Shown in pieces: positions 16,530 through 24,700 of a DNA stretch of 64,000 nucleotides. A program made the position numbers and the translations under genes. Within the stretch, counting starts at the first letter, position 1, and each line of letters begins with the position of its first letter. The notes beneath the pieces were generated by a model. That model saw only the letters and a program-made list of their open reading frames with translations, made no database searches and had not been told where the DNA came from. The DNA comes from Apilactobacillus waqarii (GTDB lineage Bacteria; Bacillota; Bacilli; Lactobacillales; Lactobacillaceae). The stretch spans positions 62,001 through 126,000 of the forward strand of contig NZ_JAHQYH010000001.1 of the NCBI RefSeq assembly GCF_019061205.1, given 5' to 3'.

Positions 16530-17964
16530 TGAAGCATTAAAGAAACATCTAAAGAAATGGTTTGGCTTTAATGACTTTCGTTCTGGTCAAAAAGAGGTTA
16601 TTCAATCAATCTTGGATGGTAAAGACACGTTAGGTGTTTTGCCAACTGGTACTGGTAAGACACTTATTTATCAATACGTTGGTAAGATGGTCGATGGGAT
16701 GGTAATCGTGGTATCACCGTTAATTTCTTTGATGCAAGATCAAGTTGATAGAATGAGATACTTGGGTGAAAAGCAAACGGTGGCGATAACATCTAATCTT
16801 TCTTGGTTAGATCGAAAAAGAGTCATCAAGAATTTAAATAACTACAAGTATGTTTATGTTTCACCAGAAATGTTATCTAATTCGGATATATTAGATGCTT
16901 TTAAGCAGCACAAAATATCACTGTTTGTGGTAGATGAGGCTCATTGTATTAACCAATGGGGACCGGACTTTAGACCTGAATATCTCAATTTAAAGGATAT
17001 AATAATTAGTTTAAATCACCCAACTACATTAATGTTGACTGCGACTGCTTCTAATGATGTCGTTTTAGACATTAAAGAAAAAATTGGTTTGCCAAACGTA
17101 GAAACGATAAAGTATTCGACAAATCGACCTAACATTGCATTAGCAGTTGATACATTTACTAGTAATGAAGATAAAAATAATCAGCTGCTTTACCTAGTCA
17201 ATAAATTGATGAAGCCAGGGATTATTTACTTCTCTAGTAAGAAGGTTGCCAACGCGGTTTGCGAGTGGCTAAAAGAGAAAACCAATTTAAACGTTGAGGT
17301 TTATCATGCAGATTTAGATGCTGATAGTCGATATCGGATTCAACATCAGTTTATTAGTGACCAAATTGATATCATTTGTGCCACAAGTGCATTTGGAATG
17401 GGAATCGATAAGGATAACATCAGATTTGTTATTCATTACCACATGCCCGCTAATTTGGAATCATACGTCCAAGAGATGGGAAGAGCTGGTAGGGATGGTA
17501 AACAAAGTATCTCAGTTATCTTGTATAAAGAAAAAGACGAGATTTTACAATATCGATTTATCGATGACACGATTCCCAGTGAAGATATGATTAACTTCTT
17601 TTATAATCATTATCAACAACTAAAAAATAATGAATTGGACGAAAAAGCTAATCTCATTAACTATTATTTTCAAAGTGGTTTTACGAAAAACGGAGTAATT
17701 AATATATTTGAGGGAAGAAGAAATGAATTAGTAACATCCTTAAACCAAATGTTAGGTTATGTGAAAACAAAGGGATGTAAGCGAGCGTTTTTACTTAGAT
17801 ACTTTAACGAAAATTTTTCTGAACATGATGAAAATTGTTGTAATGGGGATGGGACCCAACTACAATTAGAACAGATGGATTTAGTTCAAGAAAGCAAGAG
17901 TCTGAATTCGCGGTCACGAAACATCAAATGGCAAAGTATTATTCAAACTCTTTTTTCTAAATAG
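16519..17964 (+). CDS. recQ: RecQ-family ATP-dependent DNA helicase
   Basis: RecQ unwinds DNA 3' to 5' during recombination and fork repair. The 481 residues contain Walker A GVLPTGTGKT near 37, DEAH box VVDEAHCINQWGPDFRPEY near 136, TATASNDV (motif III), and motifs V-VI ATSAFGMGIDK and QEMGRAGRDG. A reduced zinc-binding segment follows (GCKRAFLLRYFNE and then CC near 435). There is no full RQC winged helix and no HRDC domain, as is common in lactobacilli; the preceding YpbB-like protein may fill that gap. The ATG follows AAGGAGC within the end of ypbB. Confidence 0.92.
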   Translation: MLSDEALKKHLKKWFGFNDFRSGQKEVIQSILDGKDTLGVLPTGTGKTLIYQYVGKMVDGMVIVVSPLISLMQDQVDRMRYLGEKQTVAITSNLSWLDRKRVIKNLNNYKYVYVSPEMLSNSDILDAFKQHKISLFVVDEAHCINQWGPDFRPEYLNLKDIIISLNHPTTLMLTATASNDVVLDIKEKIGLPNVETIKYSTNRPNIALAVDTFTSNEDKNNQLLYLVNKLMKPGIIYFSSKKVANAVCEWLKEKTNLNVEVYHADLDADSRYRIQHQFISDQIDIICATSAFGMGIDKDNIRFVIHYHMPANLESYVQEMGRAGRDGKQSISVILYKEKDEILQYRFIDDTIPSEDMINFFYNHYQQLKNNELDEKANLINYYFQSGFTKNGVINIFEGRRNELVTSLNQMLGYVKTKGCKRAFLLRYFNENFSEHDENCCNGDGTQLQLEQMDLVQESKSLNSRSRNIKWQSIIQTLFSK

Positions 17965-18014
17965 TAAAATTCATGTATAATTAAGACATAAGATATTATT
18001 AGGAGGTCATTATT

Positions 18015-18581
18015 TTGAATAATAACGACGATTACAGTAATTTTTCAAGAGTAGAAAATAGAAGAAAACATAGAGGACATAAGACAGTTGCAATCGTTTT
18101 AATTACAATCCTAGTAGTAATTGGATTATTTGCGCTAGTATACGGAATGATTAGTAGCCCAAGTGGTAGCAACAACGTTGACTCTACAACAACTACTTCT
18201 TCATCATCTTCTTCAATGTCTTCAAAGAAGAAATCTAGTGATAAGGATAAAGAAAGTTCAAGCGCAATGAAGTCTAGCTCAAGTTCAATGAGTAGTTCTT
18301 CAGCAATGAGCAGTTCATCAAGCATGAACAACACAATGAATAATTCAAACAATAATACTCAAAGCCAAACTAACGGCAATAACACACAAAATCAAACAAC
18401 AACTACCAACCAATCAACAACTGCTAACAACAGTGGATATGCTGTTATTGGCCAAGATGGTATGACTGATTTATACCGTGTTGCTAAGAAGTACGGTACA
18501 AGTGTTCAAAGTCTAATGAGACTTAACGGTATTGCTGATTCTAACAAGGTTAGAAACGGCCAAAAGATTCTAGTAAAATAA
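18015..18581 (+). CDS. Membrane-anchored LysM protein with Ser-rich linker
   Basis: This 188-residue protein has a short basic cytoplasmic N-terminus, one membrane helix (about 25-45), a low-complexity linker rich in Ser, Asn, Thr and Met (about 50-138) and a C-terminal LysM domain (about 142-188; DLYRVAKKYGTSVQSLMRLNGI). It should sit outside the membrane with LysM bound to peptidoglycan. Position between recQ and cmk matches Bacillus ypbE, also a LysM protein. Start is TTG, eight bases after AGGAGG (18001-18006). No catalytic domain is present. Confidence 0.88.
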   Translation: MNNNDDYSNFSRVENRRKHRGHKTVAIVLITILVVIGLFALVYGMISSPSGSNNVDSTTTTSSSSSSMSSKKKSSDKDKESSSAMKSSSSSMSSSSAMSSSSSMNNTMNNSNNNTQSQTNGNNTQNQTTTTNQSTTANNSGYAVIGQDGMTDLYRVAKKYGTSVQSLMRLNGIADSNKVRNGQKILVK

Positions 18582-18602
18582 AATTAAGTGGTGTTTAAGT
18601 TT

Positions 18603-19283
18603 ATGAATAATAGTAAGTTACAAGTAGCGATTGACGGACCAGCATCTGCTGGAAAAAGTACGGTTGCTAAATTAGTTGCAGCAAGATTTTCATATATTTA
18701 CTGTGATACTGGTGCAATGTATAGATCAACTACTCTAAAGGCTTTACGATTAGGATATCCTTTGGATGACGAAAAAGTGATTTTAGACATGTTAAATGAT
18801 ACTGAAATTACTTTTGAACCTGGGGAAAAGCAACAAAAAGTTTTCCTTGATGGACAAGAAGTTACTAATGATATTAGACAAGAAGATGTTACAAATAATG
18901 TATCAACTGTTGCTAGTCTAGGTGCAGTTAGAAAAGAACTTGTTCAAAGACAACAAGATATTGCAGCTAAAGGTGGTATTGTTATGGACGGTAGAGATAT
19001 CGGAACAACAGTTTTACCAGATGCTGAAGTTAAAATTTTCTTGATTGCTAGTGTTGATGAAAGAGCTGATCGTCGTTTTAAAGATAATGCCGAAAAGGGT
19101 ATTCATGTTCCACTAGAACAATTGAAAAAAGAAATTGAAGAAAGAGACTACAAAGACTCTCATAGAGCCGTGTCTCCATTGACAAAAGCCGCTGATGCAA
19201 AGGAAATTGACACTACTTCAATGTCAATTGATCAAGTGGTTGATGCCATCTCTGATGAAATAACAAAAAAACAAACACTATAA
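18603..19283 (+). CDS. cmk: Cytidylate kinase
   Basis: Cmk phosphorylates CMP and dCMP to the diphosphates. The 226 residues start with VAIDGPASAGKST (P-loop), then YCDTGAMYR for nucleotide binding and MDGRDIGTTVLPDA near 131-144, all family signatures. The ATG at 18603 is preceded by AGTGGTG at nine bases spacing; an in-frame GTG at 18588 is less likely because it adds five residues not seen in the family. The S1-like gene follows, as in Bacillus cmk-ypfD. Confidence 0.95.
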   Translation: MNNSKLQVAIDGPASAGKSTVAKLVAARFSYIYCDTGAMYRSTTLKALRLGYPLDDEKVILDMLNDTEITFEPGEKQQKVFLDGQEVTNDIRQEDVTNNVSTVASLGAVRKELVQRQQDIAAKGGIVMDGRDIGTTVLPDAEVKIFLIASVDERADRRFKDNAEKGIHVPLEQLKKEIEERDYKDSHRAVSPLTKAADAKEIDTTSMSIDQVVDAISDEITKKQTL

Positions 19284-19360
19284 TTTAATCATTAAACTAG
19301 ATTTTATTAATAACATAGTCTAGAATGTAAGTTATAGTAGTCTCAAGGAGGAAATATCAG

Positions 19361-20578
19361 ATGAGTGAATCAGATGAACAAACAAACAAAGATTTATTAG
19401 AAGCCTTGGATAGTGTGGACCAAGTTAATATTAACGATGTTGTCAGTGGTGAAATTTTGGCCTTTGACAAGGATCATCAATTAATTATTGGTATTGACAA
19501 CACCGGGGTTGAAGGAGTTGTTCCTCGTCGTGAACTATCCTCACAACCTGTCGATGACGTTGAAAGCAAATTTAAAGTTGGGGACAAAGGTAAATTTGTT
19601 GTAATTTCACGTATCGGTGATGATAAAGAAGGTGGAAGCTTCCTTCTATCAATTCGTCGTTTAGAAGAACGTAAGGTTTGGGACGAATTAAAGGCAAAAG
19701 CTGAAAACAATGAAACTATTACTGTTACTGTTCAAAACGCAGTACGTGGTGGTTTAGTAGTAGACGCTGGTGTACGTGGATTTATCCCTGCATCAATGAT
19801 CACTAACCACTTTGTAAGAAACTTAAACCAATACAACGGTCAACAATTCGAATGTAAGATTGTTGAAATCGTTCCTGAAAAGAACCGTTTAGTTCTTTCA
19901 CACAGCGACGTTGTAGCTAAGAACCAAGAAGAAGCTCGTTCAGAAGTTATGGACAAGCTAAATGTTGGTGATGTTGTTGAAGGTAAAGTTGCACGTATGA
20001 CTGATTTCGGTGCTTTCGTTGACCTTGGTGGTATCGACGGACTAGTTCACGTTTCAGAAATTTCATACGAACGTGTAAACAAGCCTGCTGATGTTCTAGA
20101 AAATGGCCAAGACGTTAAAGTTAAGGTTATTGCTATGGACGAAGAACGTGGAAGAATTTCACTTTCAATCAAGCAAACTAAGCCACAACCATGGGATGAA
20201 ATTGAAGAAAAAGCTCCTCAAGGTAGTACTGTAAAGGCTACTATCAAGAGATTAGTTGACTTTGGTGCTTTTGCTGAAGTAATTCCTGGTGTTGAAGGTT
20301 TAATTCACATTTCTCAAATTTCACACAAACATGTTAATACACCTTCTGATGTATTAAAGGTTGGTCAAACTGTTGATGCTAAAGTTCTAGATGTTAACCC
20401 AAGTGAACATCGTTTAGCTTTATCATTACGTGCTCTTGAACCTGAACCAGAAAATGCTCAAGATTCAAGTGAACATGTCGAAGCTACTGATAATGCTACT
20501 GAAAATGCTCCTGAAGAAGAAAATGGATTCACTTTAGGTGACATTGTTGGTAAAGGATTAGACGAAGATAATCAATAA
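19361..20578 (+). CDS. rpsA: Ribosomal protein S1 homologue (four S1 domains)
   Basis: This 405-residue protein carries four S1 RNA-binding domains at about 22-92, 108-177, 195-264 and 280-350 and an acidic, disordered C-terminus. Low-GC Gram-positive S1 proteins have four domains against six in E. coli, where S1 helps load structured mRNAs on the 30S subunit; the Bacillus homologue YpfD is not essential and may be only loosely ribosomal. AAGGAGG lies before the ATG. Codon use with CGT and GGT suggests high expression. A strong terminator follows. Confidence 0.92.
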   Translation: MSESDEQTNKDLLEALDSVDQVNINDVVSGEILAFDKDHQLIIGIDNTGVEGVVPRRELSSQPVDDVESKFKVGDKGKFVVISRIGDDKEGGSFLLSIRRLEERKVWDELKAKAENNETITVTVQNAVRGGLVVDAGVRGFIPASMITNHFVRNLNQYNGQQFECKIVEIVPEKNRLVLSHSDVVAKNQEEARSEVMDKLNVGDVVEGKVARMTDFGAFVDLGGIDGLVHVSEISYERVNKPADVLENGQDVKVKVIAMDEERGRISLSIKQTKPQPWDEIEEKAPQGSTVKATIKRLVDFGAFAEVIPGVEGLIHISQISHKHVNTPSDVLKVGQTVDAKVLDVNPSEHRLALSLRALEPEPENAQDSSEHVEATDNATENAPEEENGFTLGDIVGKGLDEDNQ

Positions 20579-20593
20579 TATATTATAATCTTT

Positions 20594-20632
20594 AAAAATA
20601 TCCTTCATTTTTTGGTGAAGGATATTTTTTTC
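20594..20632 (+). terminator. Intrinsic terminator after the S1-like gene
   Basis: AAAAATATCCTTCA and TGAAGGATATTTTTT pair around an eight-base loop and run into a T-tract. Confidence 0.9.
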
Positions 20633-20658
20633 ATTATGAAAGAAAGGGTGAATATTAA

Positions 20659-21966
20659 ATGAGTTTACCTACAGTTGCAATCGTTGGAAAACCTAACGTT
20701 GGAAAATCAACAATTTTTAACCGTATTGCTGGGGAACGAATTTCTATCGTTGAAGATACTCCTGGTGTTACCAGAGATAGAATTTATTCCCACGGTGAAT
20801 GGTTAGGACACGAATTTAGTATGATTGATACCGGTGGTATTGAAATCGGTGATCAACCATTCGTAAAACAAATCACTGCACAGGCAGAAATCGCAATTGA
20901 TGAAGCTGATGTAATTATCTTTATGGTTAATGGAAAAGAAGGAATTACTAACGCTGATGATAATATTGCCAGAATTTTATACAGAACCAATAAGCCAATC
21001 GTTTTAGCCGTTAACAAGGTTGATAACTTTGAAAGCCGTGCTAACATCTATGACTTCTATTCATTAGGATTTGGCGATCCATATCCAATTTCTGGTGCCC
21101 ATGGATTGGGTCTAGGGGACTTATTGGATGAAGTTATTAAGAACTTCGATGAAAAAACAGAAGAAGAAAATGACGACAATATCAAGTTCAGTTTAATTGG
21201 CCGTCCTAATGTTGGTAAATCTTCACTTGTTAACGCCATTTTAGGTGAAGATAGAGTAATTGTTTCAAACGTTGCTGGAACAACTAGAGATGCTATTAAT
21301 ACTGAATTTGAACAAGACGGTCAAGAATTCACCATGGTGGATACTGCCGGATTGAGAAAACGTGGTAAAGTTTACGAAAATACTGAAAGATACTCAGTAA
21401 TGAGAGCGATGAAAGCCATCGATAATAGTGATGTAGCCTTAATCGTTTTAAATGCTGAAGAAGGTATTCGTGAACAAGATAAGCGTATTGCTGGTTATGC
21501 CCACGAAGGTGGAAAAGGTGTCATCATCATTGTTAACAAATGGGATACTTTGAAGAAGACCAGTAAGACTCAACAAGAATTTGAAGCAGGGATTAGAAGT
21601 CAATTCCAATACCTATCATATGCTCCAATCTTGTTTGTTTCAGCTAAGACTAAGCAACGTTTAAGCCAAATTCCTGACTTGATCAAGCGTGTCTATGACA
21701 ACCATGCTAAGCGTATTTCTTCATCAATGCTAAACGATGTATTAATGGATGCAATTGCCATGACACCAACACCAAGTATCAATGGTAGGAAGTTACGTAT
21801 TTACTACGCAACCCAAGTTACTAGTGAACCACCTACCATTGTTATCTTTGTAAATGATGAAGAACTAATGCATTTCTCATATAGAAGATATATCGAAAAT
21901 CAAATTAGAGAACACTTTGACTTTTCTGGGACTCCGATTAAAATCATTTCTAGAAAACGTAAGTAA
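20659..21966 (+). CDS. der: Ribosome biogenesis GTPase Der (EngA)
   Basis: Der is an essential double GTPase for 50S assembly. The 435 residues show two complete G domains, the first with GKPNVGKST (10-18), DTPGVTRDR and NKVD near 120, the second with GRPNVGKSS near 181 and NKWD near 293. A KH-like RNA-binding domain (about 350-435) ends with the basic [23 protein letters not shown] precedes the ATG. It lies alone between two terminated units, S1 upstream and hup downstream, as in Bacillus. Confidence 0.97.
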   Translation: MSLPTVAIVGKPNVGKSTIFNRIAGERISIVEDTPGVTRDRIYSHGEWLGHEFSMIDTGGIEIGDQPFVKQITAQAEIAIDEADVIIFMVNGKEGITNADDNIARILYRTNKPIVLAVNKVDNFESRANIYDFYSLGFGDPYPISGAHGLGLGDLLDEVIKNFDEKTEEENDDNIKFSLIGRPNVGKSSLVNAILGEDRVIVSNVAGTTRDAINTEFEQDGQEFTMVDTAGLRKRGKVYENTERYSVMRAMKAIDNSDVALIVLNAEEGIREQDKRIAGYAHEGGKGVIIIVNKWDTLKKTSKTQQEFEAGIRSQFQYLSYAPILFVSAKTKQRLSQIPDLIKRVYDNHAKRISSSMLNDVLMDAIAMTPTPSINGRKLRIYYATQVTSEPPTIVIFVNDEELMHFSYRRYIENQIREHFDFSGTPIKIISRKRK

Positions 21967-22022
21967 TAAAGGTTATTTAGTAAAAAAATTTAATATTTTA
22001 TGCTGAAAAATATTAAAAATCG

Positions 22023-22051
22023 TTGAATTGCGGGCATTTATGTGATATCTT
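22023..22051 (+). promoter_or_regulatory. Predicted hup promoter
   Basis: TTGAAT (22023-22028), 17 bases, TATCTT (22046-22051) with TG at 22043-22044. The 173-base gap between der and hup leaves about 80 bases of untranslated leader. No terminator is evident for der. Confidence 0.5.
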
Positions 22052-22139
22052 GAATAAATGTAATGACATTAATTTGTTGTGATTACATAAGTCGAAAAGC
22101 ATAGATTGTTTTCCGAACATTGTGGGAGGTGAAACACAC

Positions 22140-22415
22140 ATGGCTAACAAGGCAGAATTAGTAAGTAGTGTTGCTACTAAAACTGGTTTAACTAAGAAGG
22201 ATGCAACTGCAGCAGTTGATGCTGTATTTAATTCAATCCAAGGTAGTTTGGCTAAAGGCGAAAAGGTACAATTAATCGGCTTCGGTAACTTCGAAGTACG
22301 TGAACGTGCTGCTCGTAAGGGTCGTAACCCTCAAACTGGTGCAGAAATTCAAATTCCTGCAAGCAAAGTACCTGCATTCAAACCAGGTAAGGCTTTAAAG
22401 GATGCTGTTAAATAA
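22140..22415 (+). CDS. hup: DNA-binding protein HU
   Basis: HU is the abundant nucleoid protein that bends DNA as a dimer. The 91 residues begin [22 protein letters not shown] and carry the signature [21 protein letters not shown] at about 46-66, which forms the DNA-clamping arms with the conserved Pro. The ATG follows GGGAGGTG at eight bases; the longer in-frame start at 22122 would include that site. Codon use is highly biased, as expected for an abundant protein. Being the only hup gene seen here and complete, it is probably HBsu-like. Confidence 0.97.
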   Translation: MANKAELVSSVATKTGLTKKDATAAVDAVFNSIQGSLAKGEKVQLIGFGNFEVRERAARKGRNPQTGAEIQIPASKVPAFKPGKALKDAVK

Positions 22416-22423
22416 TAACAGTA

Positions 22424-22432
22424 TGCTATAAT
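22424..22432 (+). promoter_or_regulatory. Extended -10 promoter of the TPR gene
   Basis: TGCTATAAT lies between the hup stop codon and the hup terminator. The predicted start near 22439 falls four bases into the left arm of that terminator. There is no good -35. Confidence 0.5.
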
Positions 22433-22434
22433 TA

Positions 22435-22465
22435 GGCTAGTCCGTTTTACGGACTGGCCTTTTTT
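22435..22465 (+). terminator. Intrinsic terminator after hup
   Basis: GGCTAGTCCGT pairs with ACGGACTGGCC around TTT (11-bp stem, one G-T pair) and is followed by six T residues. Confidence 0.9.
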
Positions 22466-22494
22466 ATATGTTTTAAATGATAGGAGCGAGATTT

Positions 22495-23757
22495 TTGAGC
22501 TACTCACAAAAAGCACTAGAATTCCTTGAAGAAGGAAAAATCGATGAATTTAATAAACAATATAATCTAGCATTACACCATGATAGCGATGAAATGGTGT
22601 ATTCACTTGCTGAAGAACTATACTCATATGGTTTCACCAACCAAGCAAAAGAACTATATGAAAAACTCTTGAAGAAGTTCCCTGATGAAGACGAACTAAG
22701 AACCGACATCGCTGATATTTTAATCAGTGAAGGTAATACTGATGAAGCTTTGGAACAATTAAGCAAGATTAGCAAAGATTCACCTGCTTACCTTCAATCT
22801 TTGATGGTTCAAGCCGACTTATACCAAACTCAGGAGTTATTTGAAGTTAGCCGTGAAAAGCTGCTAGAGGCTAAAAAATTAGCCCCTGATGAGGAAGTAA
22901 TCACATTTGCGTTGGCGGAATTGTATTACACAATGGGTGAATACAATAAGGCTATTCCTTTGTACTTAAGCTTGATTAAGAAGGGAATCACTAATCTATC
23001 AGCTGTTAACATTGTTGAAAGAATTGGGATTTCATACGCTAACGACAGTAACTTTGAAAATGCAATTGGATACCTAAAGCAAATTAAGACAATTGATATG
23101 TCTTCAGACGTTAAGTTCGAAACAGCGTTCACTTATCTACAACTAAAGGAATACGACGAAGCAATTGATTTATTTGAAGAACTTCGTGATTCAGATCCTC
23201 AATACGCAACACTTTACCCATACTTGGGACAAGCATTAGATGCAGTAAATAAACAAGAAGAAGCATATCGTGTATTGCAAGAAGGGCTAAGCGTTGACCA
23301 ATACAACGAAAAGCTATTCTTAGCGACAGCTCGTGAAGCACTTAAGCTTTCTGAAAACGACGAAGCATTGGGCTACCTACAGCAGGGAAACGAAATTGAT
23401 CCAGATGATATTGAAATTGTTTTGGAAATGTCTAACTTATTGGTTGCCAAAGAAGACTATGAAGAAAACATTAAATTGTTGAATAGTTATATTGAAAACC
23501 ACGAATTGGATCCTCAATTCTACTGGAACCTAGCCGTTTCATACGATAAATTAGACAAACTAAAAGAAGCTCATAAGAATTACCTAGCTGCCAAACCATA
23601 TTTCTCTGATAATGCTAGTTTCTTGAAACAAGCAGCATTATTCTTCCGTGAATACGGTGACCGTGATAATTCATATGAACTTCTTAAGAAGTATGTTCAA
23701 CTTCAACCAAATGATGATGAAGCTGCATTTATGCTTGATGAATACATGGATGATTAG
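22495..23757 (+). CDS. Tetratricopeptide repeat protein
   Basis: This 420-residue soluble protein is built almost wholly of TPR units, for example AEELYSYGFTNQAKELYEKLL near 40, ADILISEGNTDEALEQLSKI near 74 and AELYYTMGEYNKAIPLYLSL near 140. It resembles Bacillus YpiA, a TPR protein of unknown role in the same region. TPR proteins are interaction scaffolds; there is no enzymatic domain, signal peptide or membrane helix. I chose the TTG at 22495, eight bases after AGGAG (22482-22486); the ATG at 22477 lies upstream of that site. Confidence 0.85.
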   Translation: MSYSQKALEFLEEGKIDEFNKQYNLALHHDSDEMVYSLAEELYSYGFTNQAKELYEKLLKKFPDEDELRTDIADILISEGNTDEALEQLSKISKDSPAYLQSLMVQADLYQTQELFEVSREKLLEAKKLAPDEEVITFALAELYYTMGEYNKAIPLYLSLIKKGITNLSAVNIVERIGISYANDSNFENAIGYLKQIKTIDMSSDVKFETAFTYLQLKEYDEAIDLFEELRDSDPQYATLYPYLGQALDAVNKQEEAYRVLQEGLSVDQYNEKLFLATAREALKLSENDEALGYLQQGNEIDPDDIEIVLEMSNLLVAKEDYEENIKLLNSYIENHELDPQFYWNLAVSYDKLDKLKEAHKNYLAAKPYFSDNASFLKQAALFFREYGDRDNSYELLKKYVQLQPNDDEAAFMLDEYMDD

Positions 23758-23795
23758 TCTTTTTGATTAATCCTTTGTAGTAATTAATCGATGAT

Positions 23796-23850
23796 AAATC
23801 CAAATTTAATTGACTTGATAGTTTTGAGTCATTTAGGTCTGGATTTTTTT
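23796..23850 (+). terminator. Bipartite terminator of the TPR gene overlapping the minus-strand gene end
   Basis: Two nested stems, AAATCCA with TGGATTT (outer) and TGACT with AGTCA (inner), are followed by a run of T residues to 23850. The right arm and T-tract lie inside the last codons of the convergent gene, whose stop is at 23833-23835. The stem is interrupted, so efficiency is uncertain. Confidence 0.5.
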
Positions 23851-24573
23851 GATGAAATCAACGACATAACCTTTGAATAGTTCTGATGGGCTAAGTGATA
23901 ATCCAAGATATTTTTCACTAGGTGTTAAGTATTTATGCAAACCAGCAGAAGTGATGTGTGGATCTTTAGAAAGTCGTTGCTTTAAAAAGATATCTTGACT
24001 GTTTTGCTTTAACTGAATTGGTTCAATGAACTTATTAAATAAGTTGAGAAACACCTTTTCCTCATCCGAGAATGTGATTTGATTAAATAGTCGATAAAAA
24101 CCAGGTTGGAGGAATTCTTCAGATTTGAATCCCTTGCTAATTAGTAGAACGGTCATTCTAGCGTAAAAATGGACGTTTGCGTCAGCTAGAATGGCATTTA
24201 GTTTATCTAACCAGGACATATCCAATTCGCTCTTAGCTTCGTGTTTTAAGCCCTTAATATCAATTGTGGGTAAATTGCTGTTCAATTGATGGGTGAATAG
24301 GTAATTAAAATAGACATTAATGTGTGATAGAACCTTGTTATAAGTGTTATGGTTGATTTTGCGTTCGTCTAAAAGCATTTGAAGATATTCTTCAATATCA
24401 CGATTAAACAGGTTGCTAACTTTATGATTTTTTTGATAGCCCTTATTGAAATCTGATAGGTAGTCAAACATGTCAGATAGGATTTTGGTATATTCGTTAA
24501 TCGTTAATTTTGCTAATCCTTTATTCTGCAAATCAGTCTCAAAAGTATCTTGATATGGATAATCATTAGACAT
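23833..24573 (-). CDS. Tyrosine-recombinase-like protein lacking the catalytic residues
   Basis: This 246-residue protein begins with a segment resembling the SAM-like core-binding domain of Xer/phage integrases (about 5-105: FETDLQNKGLAKLTINEYTKILSDMFDYLSDF and a helix ending VYFNYLFTHQL). The remainder (about 106-246) has none of the catalytic R, K, HxxR, H/W and Tyr motifs of tyrosine recombinases. It may be a DNA-binding remnant or a divergent family. ATG at 24573 follows AGGAG at 11 bases; a TTG at 24585 sits too close to that site. It is convergent with the TPR gene and divergent from cca. Confidence 0.6.
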   Translation of the reverse strand: MSNDYPYQDTFETDLQNKGLAKLTINEYTKILSDMFDYLSDFNKGYQKNHKVSNLFNRDIEEYLQMLLDERKINHNTYNKVLSHINVYFNYLFTHQLNSNLPTIDIKGLKHEAKSELDMSWLDKLNAILADANVHFYARMTVLLISKGFKSEEFLQPGFYRLFNQITFSDEEKVFLNLFNKFIEPIQLKQNSQDIFLKQRLSKDPHITSAGLHKYLTPSEKYLGLSLSPSELFKGYVVDFIKKIQT

Positions 24574-24700
24574 TGGATAGTTCAACTCCTAATAGTTATT
24601 TATTCCTATTACAGCACTAAAGTTAGCAAACTTCAATCTGTAAATTGTAATGCTAATCTGTTAATATTTAATATAGATTGTATTGAGAGTAGGTATAAAG

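Noticed and set aside
18180-18420. Possible tandem DNA repeat in the LysM gene
   Set aside because: The low complexity is at amino-acid level with varied Ser codons; no regular nucleotide period is visible.
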